Shown: piece after piece, positions 40,028-48,873 of the stretch
How positions within the stretch are numbered: the stretch's first letter is position 1
How the letters are laid out: every line of letters begins with the position of its first letter
Assembly (NCBI RefSeq): GCF_003096675.1
Contig: NZ_QEKW01000012.1
Location: 104,286 to 168,285, forward strand
Direction: 5' to 3'
Source of the DNA: Actinomycetospora cinnamomea
Lineage (GTDB): Bacteria > Actinomycetota > Actinomycetes > Mycobacteriales > Pseudonocardiaceae
DNA length: 64,000 nucleotides
Program-made: the position numbers and the translations under genes
The notes under the pieces: model-generated
Databases searched by the model: none
What the model saw: the letters and a program-made list of their open reading frames with translations, nothing else
Told to the model about the DNA's origin: nothing

Positions 40028-41362
40028 ATGGTCCCCACCAGGGCTCGGTACGTGATCATCGGTGCCGGCATCCACGGACTCTCGACGGCCTGGCACCTCG
40101 CGACGGAGCTGCGCGAACGCGGGCTCGGCGACGGCAGCGAGGTCCTCGTCCTCGACAAGACCGACATCGGCGCCGGCGCCTCGGGTGTCGCGTGCGGCGT
40201 CATCCGCAACAACTACTTCCAGCCCGCGATGCGCCGGCTCATGGCGCACTCGGTGGACGTGTGGGAGTCCGACCCGGAGGCGTTCTCCTACCACGGGGTC
40301 GGTTACGTCCAGGCGGCCCCGGCCGCGATGCACGACGACGTCGTGCAGATCCACGCCGAGCAGCAGGCCATCGGGTACGAGTCCGTGCTCGTCGAGGGCG
40401 CCGAGGCCTGTCAGGCCTACATGACCGAGATGTTCGCCGACTGGCAGGCGCCGGGCGTGACGGTGGTGCTCCACGAGAAGCGCGGGGGCTACGCCAACAA
40501 CGTCGCGTCCCTGCAGGGCCTCGCCGGGAAGGTGCGCCGGGCCGGCGCGACGATCCGCACCGGCGTGACGGTGACCGGCCTGCAGCGGTCGGGCGATCGC
40601 GTGACCGCGGTCGAGACCGACGCGGGGACGATCGGGTGCGACCACCTCGTCGCCGCCGTCGGGCCGTGGATCCGCGACCTGTGGTCGATGCTCGGCATGC
40701 CGTCGACGATCACGGTGCGGACCCAGGACGGACGCGTCGTCCCCGACGCCCCGATGTGGACCTACTGGGCCCTGCAGGAGGGCATCCTCGGCATCGACCC
40801 GCAGGAGTTCATGGACAACCGCGGCGAGCTCCCGCCGGTGATCCACGTCGACTCCGACGCCCCGCTCCGCGACGACGTCGACGGCACGCTCATCACCGAC
40901 CGGATCTGGGGCATCTACTACAAGCCGGACTTCCATTTCGGCGGCGTCCAGGGCGGCGCGTCACCGCAACCCGTCGGCCGGCCCGCCGACACGGTGGCGG
41001 TGGACCCCTACGGCACCGCGAGCCCGGAGTTCGTCGTGGGCGAGGACTTCGTGCGGATGTGGACCTCGGCACTGGCCGCGTGCCACAAGCGCTTCGAGGG
41101 GCGCCGGGACGTCTACCGCAAGGAGCCCTCCGGGGGGATCGGGGCGTTCACCCCGGACAGCTTCCCGGTGTTCGACACCGTCCGCGGCAACGCCTACGTC
41201 ATCGCGGACTCCAACCACGGGTACAAGATGATCGGGGTCGGTGCGCTGGTCGCCCGCGAGCTGCTCGGCGAACCCCAGGAGCTGCTCGAGCCCTTCCGCT
41301 TCGCGCGCTACGAGCGGGGCGACCTGCACCCGACCAGCCACTCCCCCTTCCCCTGGAGCTGA
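40028..41362 (+). CDS. FAD-dependent amino-acid/N-methyl-amine oxidoreductase (DAO/SoxB-type)
   Basis: 444 aa from ATG 40028. Rossmann FAD motif RYVIIGAGIHGLSTAWHLA, then the DAO-fold segment GASGVACGVIRNNYFQPAMRR and a C-terminal VFDTVRGNAYVIADSNHGYKMIGVGALVA that closes around FAD. It looks like the beta subunit of sarcosine oxidase, dimethylglycine dehydrogenase or N-methylglutamate dehydrogenase subunit A. It is followed by purU as in many sarcosine-oxidase operons. The alpha, gamma and delta partners of heterotetrameric enzymes are not found, so it may act alone. N-methylglutamate, sarcosine or dimethylamine-derived compounds are candidate substrates; IclR-divergent. Confidence 0.85.
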   Translation: MVPTRARYVIIGAGIHGLSTAWHLATELRERGLGDGSEVLVLDKTDIGAGASGVACGVIRNNYFQPAMRRLMAHSVDVWESDPEAFSYHGVGYVQAAPAAMHDDVVQIHAEQQAIGYESVLVEGAEACQAYMTEMFADWQAPGVTVVLHEKRGGYANNVASLQGLAGKVRRAGATIRTGVTVTGLQRSGDRVTAVETDAGTIGCDHLVAAVGPWIRDLWSMLGMPSTITVRTQDGRVVPDAPMWTYWALQEGILGIDPQEFMDNRGELPPVIHVDSDAPLRDDVDGTLITDRIWGIYYKPDFHFGGVQGGASPQPVGRPADTVAVDPYGTASPEFVVGEDFVRMWTSALAACHKRFEGRRDVYRKEPSGGIGAFTPDSFPVFDTVRGNAYVIADSNHGYKMIGVGALVARELLGEPQELLEPFRFARYERGDLHPTSHSPFPWS

Positions 41363-41388
41363 GGCGCAGCGAGCCCGAGAGGAGCCCC

Positions 41389-42270
<882 letters not shown>

Positions 42271-42335
42271 CACCCCGGCGACCCCCGTAGGGTGCTCCTC
42301 GCCACGCTGCCGGCGGACCGACGAGGAGGACGGCC

Positions 42336-42578
42336 GTGCTCTGTGTCCTGGCGACCCCGGGTCGGTACAACGGCGGGGTCGACCGCCCGCCGGGGCCGGA
42401 CGGCGGCCCGCCGCCCGAGGTCGAGGTCGTGGCGGCGCGACGCCACAAGAGGACCGATCCCGAGGTCGGTGACGTCTACGACGTCGACGTCGTGGTCTAC
42501 CGCCGCGACGGGTCGACCGCCGACGGGGAACCCCGCTACGTCCGCGACCGCGCCTACACCGAGGAACGCACCGGCTGA
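42336..42578 (+). CDS. small hypothetical protein
   Basis: 80 aa from GTG 42336, preceded by GAGGAGG; a -10-like TAGGGT lies at ~42288-42293. Sequence starts VLCVLATPGRYNGGVDRPPG and is acidic and Val-rich later (DPEVGDVYDVDVVVYRRDGS). No family recognised, no membrane segment. It stands alone between purU and the convergent dioxygenase and is probably not part of the amine pathway. Confidence 0.55.
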   Translation: MLCVLATPGRYNGGVDRPPGPDGGPPPEVEVVAARRHKRTDPEVGDVYDVDVVVYRRDGSTADGEPRYVRDRAYTEERTG

Positions 42579-42600
42579 CCACACCACCGGCCGCGCGGGG

Positions 42601-43467
42601 TCAGATGTTCGAGCCCTCCGGCGGGATGCCGTCCGGGCGCGCGGGGGAGCCGACGTCGCTCGCGGTCGGTTCGGGGCGCGCCATCCCGAGGACGTAGGCC
42701 GTCATCGAGAGCGAGCCGTAGGCGTAGCCGTCGACGAGGACGTCGGTGCCGTCGCCGTCGGCGGCGGCGAGCCCCGCAAGGTAGAGCGCGGGGATGAAGT
42801 GGTCGGGCGTCGGCACGGCGAGGCCGAAGTCGCGGTGGGCGTCGAGGGCGGGGAAGTCGGCCGGAGCGGTGAGCATCCGGTCCCGGGCGTCGTCGTCGAA
42901 CCGCTGCGCCCAGTCGAAACCCTGGTCGGGGCGCTCCCAGTCCAGCCCGGCCAGGTTGTGCACGACGTTGCCGCTGGCGACGACGAGCACCCCGCGCCGC
43001 CGGAGCGCGGCGAGCTTCGCCCCGAGCTCGAGGTGGTAGGAGAACGGCTTGTAGGCGTTGATCGACAGCTGCACGACGGGGATCGAGGCGTCGGGGAACG
43101 CGTGCACGAGGACCGACCACGTGCCGTGGTCGATGCCCCAGCTGTCGACGTCCGCGCCCACCCAGGTCGGCTCGGCGATGTCGGCGACCTCGTCGTACAG
43201 CTCGGGCAGGCCGGGAGCGGGGTACTGCACGTCGAACAGCTCGCCGGGGAAGCCGTAGAAGTCGTGGATGGTGCGCGGGCGGGTCATCGTGGTGACGGCC
43301 GTGGCGTTGATGTACCAGTGCGCGGAGACCACGAGGATCGCGCGCGGGCGCGGGACGGCGGCGCCGAAGGCCTGCCACGCCGAGGTGTAGCGGTTGGTGG
43401 CCAGCGCGTTCATCGGGTTGCCGTGACCGATGAACGCCGCCGGCATCGTGGTCTGCTCTCCGGCCAT
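42601..43467 (-). CDS. DODA-type extradiol dioxygenase (LigB/YgiD superfamily)
   Basis: 288 aa from ATG 43467. The LigB-superfamily active-site segments are visible: PAAFIGHGNPMNAL with the first His ligand, VVSAHWYINATAVTTM with the second, and GIDHGTWSVLVHAFPDASIPVVQLS. The C-terminal FIPALYLAGLAAADG provides another His-containing motif (TPDHFIPAL). Relatives act as 4,5-DOPA dioxygenase extradiol. Some members also act as zinc enzymes; substrate here unknown. Monocistronic and divergent from the riboswitch-controlled transporter. Confidence 0.88.
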   Translation of the reverse strand: MAGEQTTMPAAFIGHGNPMNALATNRYTSAWQAFGAAVPRPRAILVVSAHWYINATAVTTMTRPRTIHDFYGFPGELFDVQYPAPGLPELYDEVADIAEPTWVGADVDSWGIDHGTWSVLVHAFPDASIPVVQLSINAYKPFSYHLELGAKLAALRRRGVLVVASGNVVHNLAGLDWERPDQGFDWAQRFDDDARDRMLTAPADFPALDAHRDFGLAVPTPDHFIPALYLAGLAAADGDGTDVLVDGYAYGSLSMTAYVLGMARPEPTASDVGSPARPDGIPPEGSNI

Positions 43468-43682
43468 GACCGTGCTCCTCGTCTCGGGGACCGTCACATC
43501 CTCCACCCGGCGTCCGGGACCCGGCGGAGCACACCGGGGCGCAGCACCACGGACTCGGGTGGCCGCATCGGCGAGTTCGGCGCGGCGAAATCGCATTTCC
43601 GGGCCGGCGCACATTCGAGAACGGTGAGTGGGGTCATAGCCGGATGAATGCGCTCCGGTCGATCCGTTAACATTTCCGTCAG

Positions 43683-43779
43683 CGAAGGGGAGTAGCTCCC
43701 AACATCGTGGTCGACACACTGACGCCCCGGCGTCCGGCCACGGGGGCCGTCGGGTGTCCGGCGGCGGGCGAGACCTTCG
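43683..43779 (+). ncRNA. yybP-ykoY manganese riboswitch
   Basis: The two conserved loop strings of this riboswitch are present: GGGGAGTAGC (43687-43696) and GCGAGACCTT (43768-43777). The outer stem P1 can form between CGAAGG (43683-43688) and CCTTCG (43774-43779). Between them lie GC-rich hairpins. The RNA class binds Mn2+ and controls manganese efflux or homeostasis genes; the downstream gene is a TMEM165/GDT1 family member, one of the usual targets. It is inconsistent with the in-frame GTG at 43707 being a real start. Confidence 0.9.
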
Positions 43780-43782
43780 GTG

Positions 43783-43835
43783 CCGACCCGATCATCGGGG
43801 TCGGACCGGAGCGCGCGCCCTCGGTCCGGCCGACC
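43783..43835 (+). promoter_or_regulatory. riboswitch expression platform with two exclusive hairpins
   Basis: CCGACCC (43783-43789) can pair with GGGTCGG (43798-43804). The same GGTCGG (43799-43804) can instead pair with CCGACC (43830-43835), with ACCG/CGGT extending the stem, placing the second hairpin right against the ribosome site GAGAGGAG (43836-43843). Choice between them would switch translation of the GTG start at 43854; there is no U tract, so translational control is more likely than termination. Confidence 0.5.
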
Positions 43836-43853
43836 GAGAGGAGCGACCGCCCC

Positions 43854-44450
43854 GTGACCGGCTTCCTCGCCGCCACCGCCCTGAGCTTCGCCGTCATCTT
43901 CGTCGCCGAGCTGGGCGACAAGTCCCAGCTCATGGCGATGACGTTCGCCACCCGGTTCCGGGCGCTGCCCGTGCTCCTCGGGATCACCGCGGCGACGGCG
44001 GTGACCCACGCGGTGTCCGTGGGCGTGGGCCACCTCCTCGGCGCGGCGATCCCCACCTTCTGGATCTCCGTGGCGGCCGCCGTGGCGTTCGTCGGGTTCG
44101 GTCTCTGGACGCTGCGTGGCGATGCCCTCAGCGAGGACGAGGAGAACAGGAGCAGCGCCACCACCAGGTCGGCGTTCATCGCCGTCGCGGTCGCGTTCTT
44201 CCTCGCCGAGCTCGGCGACAAGACCATGCTCGCGACCATCACGCTCGCCACGCAGCACCCGGGCAGCGGTGGCGTGACCGGGGTCTGGCTCGGTTCGACC
44301 GTCGGCATGGTCGCCGCCGACGGGCTCGCGATCCTCCTGGGCCGGTGGCTGGGCCGGAAGCTGCCGGAGAAGGCCATCCGGATCGGCGCCGCGGTGCTGT
44401 TCTTCGCCTTCGGCGCCTGGCTCGGCCTCGAGGCGCTCCTGGCGGGCTGA
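43854..44450 (+). CDS. TMEM165/GDT1 (UPF0016) family cation transporter
   Basis: 198 aa from GTG 43854, selected because GAGAGGAG precedes it and the riboswitch occupies the longer frame. Two repeats each carry the E-x-G-D-K-(S/T) signature: VAELGDKSQ and LAELGDKTM, separated by a loop (DEENRSSATTRS). Six membrane helices are expected (two sets of three). Family members transport Mn2+ or Ca2+ out of the cytoplasm; the Mn riboswitch strongly favours manganese efflux. Confidence 0.93.
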   Translation: MTGFLAATALSFAVIFVAELGDKSQLMAMTFATRFRALPVLLGITAATAVTHAVSVGVGHLLGAAIPTFWISVAAAVAFVGFGLWTLRGDALSEDEENRSSATTRSAFIAVAVAFFLAELGDKTMLATITLATQHPGSGGVTGVWLGSTVGMVAADGLAILLGRWLGRKLPEKAIRIGAAVLFFAFGAWLGLEALLAG

Positions 44451-44453
44451 CGC

Positions 44454-44864
44454 CTACGCCGACGAGGGGTCCGCACCCACCTCGAACCACACACGCTTGC
44501 CGCCGTCCTGGTCGTGGCTGCCCCAGCGGTCGGCGAGGGCGGCGATCAGCTGCATGCCCCGTCCGCGAGGGGCGCGGGGGTCGAGCTGGCGGACGATCGG
44601 CCGCACGGTCGAGCCGTCGGCCAGCCCGACGCGCAGCCACGTGTCGGACGCCGTGACGTCGACCGCCAGGACCACGTCGCCCCCGTCGTCGGCGCCCGCG
44701 TGGTCGACGGCGTTCGACACCACCTCGGTGACCAGCACCATCACGTCGGCGCGCCGTTCGGCGTCGAAGCGCCACGCCGTCAGCAGGTCGCCGAGGATCC
44801 GCCGGGCGTGGGACGGTGCGCCCGGTTCGGGCGTCAACTCGAAGGTCGCGCTCAGTGTGGCCAT
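44454..44864 (-). CDS. anti-sigma regulatory factor-type ATP-binding protein (HATPase_c)
   Basis: 136 aa from ATG 44864 (GAGG upstream). The GHKL ATPase motifs are LVTEVVSNAVDHA (N box) and DPRAPRGRGMQLIAALADRWG (G2 box). Single-domain proteins of this kind are RsbW/SpoIIAB-like kinases in actinobacteria that bind sigma or anti-anti-sigma partners. No partner gene adjacent. It is convergent with the transporter, 3 bp apart. Confidence 0.88.
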   Translation of the reverse strand: MATLSATFELTPEPGAPSHARRILGDLLTAWRFDAERRADVMVLVTEVVSNAVDHAGADDGGDVVLAVDVTASDTWLRVGLADGSTVRPIVRQLDPRAPRGRGMQLIAALADRWGSHDQDGGKRVWFEVGADPSSA

Positions 44865-45000
44865 GTGGGTCCTCGCCGGGTCGCGGTGACGCACGGTCTC
44901 GACGCCACCTCGGGCCGGGCGTGCGTCCCCCCGCAGCGCCCGGACGAAGGGTACGACGCCGGCCGGACCGCCCCGGGGACGGTGCCGACACGCGCGCCCG

Positions 45001-46245
45001 TCACTCCTGCCGCGCGCCCGTGGACGTGTCGGCGGCGGGCACCGGGGCGGCCCGCATACGGCGCAGGGAGCCGGTCGCCCCGGCCGCGACCATGACGATG
45101 ACCAGCCCGCACAGCACCGCCGCCACCGGCGCCAGGCCCCAGACCTCGACCGCCGCCCCGGCGAGGAGGCTCGCGACCGCGGCCGCGAGGTAGCAGAAGA
45201 GGTAGACCGCGGCGAGGGTGCCGGCGTGCGCGCCGGCGGGGCTGCGGTCGAGCAGGACCCGCATCGCGCCGGCGAACGCCGCGCCGAACCCCGCGCCGGC
45301 GACGACCGCGGCGGCGAGGTACACGGCGAAGCCCTCGACGACGATGCCCGCGACGAAGCCCGCGACGCCGACCACGAGCCCGGCCGCCCCGCCCGCGAGC
45401 GTCCGGCGGACGCCCAGCCTGCTCGCCGCGAGTCCCGCCACCGGCCCGGCGAGGTGGTAGACCGCGACGGCCAGTGCCCCGCTGAAGAGGTCGTCGCGGC
45501 CCAGGACGGTCACCGCCAGCGACGGGGCCAGCGCCTGGGTGAAGCCACCGAGGACGTAGGTCGCCGCGACGAGGAGGCACACGGCGGGGAACACCGCGCG
45601 GGCCGTCGGCGGGACCCGCACCACCGGCCGCAGCGAGCGCAGCGCCCCGCGGCGTGGAGCGGTCGTCTCCGGCAGGAGCGCCACGGCGGCGGCCGCCACG
45701 GTCAGGAGGGCGGCGGTGACCACGAAGGACACGACGGGGGCGCGCTCGGGTGCGAGCTGGACCGCGGCGCCGGAGGCGAGCGCGCCGATCGCGATGCCCC
45801 CGGGCGGCGCCCCGCTGGTCACGGCCCCGGCGAGCCCGGGGCGGGAGGCCGGCGCCAGGTCCACGACGAACGCCCCGAGCGCGCTGAGCGCGAGACCCAC
45901 GGAGAGGCCCTGCGCCGCCCGCCCGGCGATCAGCGGCGCCGCGGAGTCCACGGTCGCGAGGACCAGGCACGCCACCGCCCCCACCAGCAGGGCCGGCACG
46001 CCGACCCGTCGCCGACCGAGGTGGTCGGAGAGGCTGCCGCAGCACAGCAGCGCGGCGAGCAGGGGGAGGATGTAGATCGCGAACGCGCCGGTGAGCGCGA
46101 CGGTCGAGACGCCGTGGGCCTGCTGGTAGACGACGTAGAGCGGCGCCGGGACCCCGGCCGCCGCGCAGACCGCGACGAGCGAGACCGACGCCGTCGTGAA
46201 GGCCGTGGCGGTCGGGGCGGACCGGCTCGCGTCGCGGCGCAGCAC
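45001..46245 (-). CDS. MFS transporter
   Basis: 414 aa from GTG 46245. Twelve hydrophobic segments and the A-motif variant GSLSDHLGRRRVGVPALL between helices 2 and 3, with a related GLAASRLGVRRTLAG in the second half. Probably a drug/metabolite exporter; no substrate clues. No regulator sits beside it: the gene downstream is the anti-sigma ATPase and upstream lies the slipin gene on the same strand (95 bp). Confidence 0.88.
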   Translation of the reverse strand: MLRRDASRSAPTATAFTTASVSLVAVCAAAGVPAPLYVVYQQAHGVSTVALTGAFAIYILPLLAALLCCGSLSDHLGRRRVGVPALLVGAVACLVLATVDSAAPLIAGRAAQGLSVGLALSALGAFVVDLAPASRPGLAGAVTSGAPPGGIAIGALASGAAVQLAPERAPVVSFVVTAALLTVAAAAVALLPETTAPRRGALRSLRPVVRVPPTARAVFPAVCLLVAATYVLGGFTQALAPSLAVTVLGRDDLFSGALAVAVYHLAGPVAGLAASRLGVRRTLAGGAAGLVVGVAGFVAGIVVEGFAVYLAAAVVAGAGFGAAFAGAMRVLLDRSPAGAHAGTLAAVYLFCYLAAAVASLLAGAAVEVWGLAPVAAVLCGLVIVMVAAGATGSLRRMRAAPVPAADTSTGARQE

Positions 46246-46339
46246 CAGGGGTCAGGCCGTCGCGACGTGTGCGGCGGGCGAGGCGTCGATCGTCACCGCC
46301 TCAGGGTAGGCCGCCACGCGGCCCGGTGCGGGTCGTCGA

Positions 46340-47260
46340 TCAGCGGGTGGCGCCCACCGGCATCGCCGCGACGTCGGGTACCCGGGTGTCGGCGCCGGAG
46401 GTCACCTCGACCGCTGCGTGCTCGACCGGTGCGTCCTCGGCCGGTGGGTCCTCGCCCGGACTCGGGCCGGTGGTGCCGGCGTCCTGCGTCGACGCACCGT
46501 CCTGGGAGGCGGCCCGCTCCAGGAAGCGCAGCAGTTCGACGGGGAACGGGAGGACCAGCGTCGAGTTCTTCTCGGCGGCGACCTCCACGACCGTCTCGAG
46601 CAGCCGGAGCTGCAGCGACGCCGGGTTGTCGGACATCGTCCGGGCGGCCTCGGACAGGGTCCGCGCGGCCTGCCGTTCGCCGTCGGCCGTGATGATGCGG
46701 GCACGGCGCTCCCGCTCGGCCTCGGCCTGCCGCGACATCGAGCGCTTCATCGACTCGGGGAGCGAGACGTCCTTGATCTCGACCCGATCGATGTGCAGGC
46801 CCCAGTCCATCACCGGGGTGTCGATCATCAGCTCGAGCCCCTGGTTGAGACGCTCGCGGTTGCTCAGCAGGTCGTCGAGGTCACTCTTGCCGATGATCGA
46901 CCGCAACGACGTCTGGGCGAGCTGGCCGACGGCGAACACGTAGTCCTGCACGTCGACGGCGACCCGCACGGGGTCCATCACCCGGAAGTAGATGACCGCG
47001 TCGACGCGGACCGTGACGTTGTCCCGCGTGATGCCGTCCTGCGCGGGCACCGGCAGCGTCACGATCTGCATGTTGACCTTCTGCATCCGGTCGGCGATCG
47101 GCCGGAGCAGGACGACCCCCGGGCCCCGCGTCGTCCCCGGCTCGACCCGGCCGAGCCGGAACACGACCCCGCGCTCGTACTGCCGGACGATGCGCACGCT
47201 CGTCCCCACCAGCACCGCGGCCACGAGGACGACGGCGGCGAGCGTCAGCACGATGACCAT
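46340..47260 (-). CDS. slipin (SPFH/band 7) membrane protein
   Basis: 306 aa from ATG 47260 (GGGAAG upstream). One N-terminal membrane helix (MVIVLTLAAVVLVAAVLVGT) is followed by an SPFH domain (VRIVRQYERGVVFRLGRVEPG, RDNVTVRVDAVIYFRVMDPV, TSLRSIIGKSDLDDLLSNRE), a coiled-coil (MKRSMSRQAEAERERRARII) and an acidic C-tail. Slipins organise membrane microdomains and stomatin-like complexes; usually they partner with a NfeD protein, which is absent here. A MarR-type operator half-copy (47319-47335) sits ~60 bp upstream of the start, so it is probably in the regulon of the MarR protein at 48343. Confidence 0.92.
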   Translation of the reverse strand: MVIVLTLAAVVLVAAVLVGTSVRIVRQYERGVVFRLGRVEPGTTRGPGVVLLRPIADRMQKVNMQIVTLPVPAQDGITRDNVTVRVDAVIYFRVMDPVRVAVDVQDYVFAVGQLAQTSLRSIIGKSDLDDLLSNRERLNQGLELMIDTPVMDWGLHIDRVEIKDVSLPESMKRSMSRQAEAERERRARIITADGERQAARTLSEAARTMSDNPASLQLRLLETVVEVAAEKNSTLVLPFPVELLRFLERAASQDGASTQDAGTTGPSPGEDPPAEDAPVEHAAVEVTSGADTRVPDVAAMPVGATR

Positions 47261-47318
47261 GCGATCACTTCCCCTCACCGGCTCCCGACGGGGCGTCGGG
47301 AGAGGCGGAGGAGCAAAT

Positions 47319-47335
47319 GTATCGCTCCACGATAT
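47319..47335. promoter_or_regulatory. MarR-type operator copy 2 (GTATCGCTCCACGATAT)
   Basis: Imperfect inverted repeat GTATCGC-TCC-ACGATAT upstream of the slipin start. It matches the operator at 48285-48301 in 14 of 17 positions (differences at the 7th, 8th and last bases). Two near-identical palindromes 1 kb apart in an otherwise very GC-rich region point to one regulator. Confidence 0.65.
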
Positions 47336-47361
47336 GAGAAGGAAGGACTCGACGGTCCCCC

Positions 47362-48249
47362 TCACGCGGCCCGGGCGCGCCGGCGCACCGTGGCCGCGGG
47401 GCCGACGACGCTCGTCGGGCACCGGGCGTGGCGCAGGACCCCGTGGCTCACCGCGCCGAGCAGGGCGCCGGTCACGCAGCCGTGGCCCCGCGAGCCGATG
47501 ACCAGCAGCGCGGCGCCGGCGGACTCCCCGGTCAGGGCGTGGGCGGGGTCGTCCGGGACGAGCCGGAGCCGGACGTCGACGTCCGGGAAGCGGCGGCGCC
47601 ACGGCGTCACGGCGTCCGCGAGACGGTGCCGGGCCGCGGCCTCGGTCGCGGCGGGGTCGTCGCCGATGCCGCCGAGGTCGGCAGGTGGCCGCGGACACCA
47701 GGCGTGCAGCGCGGTGACCCCGACGCCGCGCTGGGCCGCCGCGCCGAAGGCGACGCCGAGGGCGGGGGAGGACCGGACCGGGCCCTCGACCCCGACGACG
47801 ACGCGCGACCGCGACGGGCCGGGGTCCACCTCGCCCCACGGCGGGACCACGACGACGGGGCAGGTGGCGCGCGAGGACACCGCGACCCCGACGGAGCCGA
47901 CGATCGCGCTGCGGATCCGACCGAGCGCGCGCGTGCCCACCACGACCAGCTGGGCGTGCTGTGAGGCCAGCCCGGGCGCCGGGCCCCCCACGATCGTCCG
48001 GCTGGTCACCTCGACCTCGGGAGCGACCCGCCGCGCCCGCTCGCGCGCCTCGCGCAGCAGCGCCTCGACGACGACGCCCGCGTCCTCGGGCCCGGGAGCG
48101 AACGGGCCCGGGGCCACCGGCGGCGAGCAGGCGTGCACGATCGCGAGGGGGCATTCCCGGGCGGCGGCCTCCGCGGATGCCCACTCCACGGCGTCCCACG
48201 CCGAGCCCACCTCGTCGACGCCGACCACCACCGGGTCCGGCTCGCCCAT
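47362..48249 (-). CDS. universal stress protein, tandem UspA domains
   Basis: 295 aa from ATG 48249 (CGGAGGTGG upstream), preferred to the longer frame from 48303 that would run through the operator. Domain 1 (DPVVVGVDEVGSAWDAVEWASA ... CPVVVVPP) has a partial ATP loop GTRALGRIRSAIVGS; domain 2 ends with the canonical GSRGHGCVTGALLGA (G-2X-G-9X-G-A). Divergent from MarR with a perfect palindrome between them; probably MarR-repressed. Confidence 0.9.
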   Translation of the reverse strand: MGEPDPVVVGVDEVGSAWDAVEWASAEAAARECPLAIVHACSPPVAPGPFAPGPEDAGVVVEALLREARERARRVAPEVEVTSRTIVGGPAPGLASQHAQLVVVGTRALGRIRSAIVGSVGVAVSSRATCPVVVVPPWGEVDPGPSRSRVVVGVEGPVRSSPALGVAFGAAAQRGVGVTALHAWCPRPPADLGGIGDDPAATEAAARHRLADAVTPWRRRFPDVDVRLRLVPDDPAHALTGESAGAALLVIGSRGHGCVTGALLGAVSHGVLRHARCPTSVVGPAATVRRRARAA

Positions 48250-48284
48250 CGCGACCCACCTCCGGGAGACGTGCCGACGGAGTC

Positions 48285-48301
48285 GTATCGTACCACGATA
48301 C
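48285..48301. promoter_or_regulatory. MarR-type operator copy 1 (GTATCGTACCACGATAC)
   Basis: Perfect 7-bp inverted repeat GTATCGT-ACC-ACGATAC in the 93-bp gap between the stress-protein and MarR genes. It lies immediately upstream of a -10-like TAGGTT (48311-48316) for the rightward MarR transcript, covering the -35 position, so it should be autoregulated. A second copy lies ahead of the slipin gene. Confidence 0.75.
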
Positions 48302-48342
48302 AAAGGGCCGGGTAGGTTCTCGCGTGGGACGAGCAGACGCTG

Positions 48343-48810
48343 GTGGAGGTGCTGGTGGAGGAGGCGGTGGAGGTCGTGGCGCAGCCCGACGGCGAGGCCC
48401 CGATGTCGAAGGAGGACTTCGAGGCGCTGGCCCGCTTCCGGTTCGCCGTCCGGTCATACCTGCGCTTCAGCGAGGAGACCGTGCGCGAGCACGGGTTGAC
48501 TCCGCAGCACTATCAGCTGCTCCTCGCCATCAAGGGGGTCCCGGGGCGCGAGTGGGCGACGGTGGGCGAGCTCGCCGACCAGCTCCAGCTCCGCCACCAC
48601 AGCACCGTCGAGCTCGTCGACCGCGCCCAGGGCAACGGCCTCGTCCAGCGCGTCGCCGATCCCGACGACGGCCGGGCGGTGCGGGTCGTGCTCACCGACC
48701 GTGGCCAGCGGATGCTGTCGGTGCTGAGCCCGCTGCACCGCGACCAGATGCGGCGAATGGCCCAGGCGCTGACGCCGCCGCGCTGGGGTCCGGACGCCGC
48801 CGGGACCTGA
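48343..48810 (+). CDS. MarR family transcriptional regulator
   Basis: 155 aa from GTG 48343; ATG 48403 would remove 20 residues and is also possible. Residues ~60-125 contain the winged helix (ATVGELADQLQLRHHSTVELVDRAQGNGLVQRVADPDDGRAVRVVLTDRG, broken here by its family wing motif DPDDGR). Helices on either side form the dimer. No cysteine sensor residue is present, so it is not the OhrR type; a small ligand or phenolic is expected. Its operator is probably the palindrome at 48285-48301. Confidence 0.9.
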   Translation: MEVLVEEAVEVVAQPDGEAPMSKEDFEALARFRFAVRSYLRFSEETVREHGLTPQHYQLLLAIKGVPGREWATVGELADQLQLRHHSTVELVDRAQGNGLVQRVADPDDGRAVRVVLTDRGQRMLSVLSPLHRDQMRRMAQALTPPRWGPDAAGT

Positions 48811-48873
48811 ATCCCGGTCCGCCCGGGCGCGACCATTGTCCGGTCCGCCGTGCCGGTGGCAGGGTCGCGGACC

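Noticed and set aside
43707..43853. Longer TMEM165-type protein starting at 43707
   Set aside because: This stretch is the yybP-ykoY riboswitch and its platform; the strong ribosome site is before GTG 43854.
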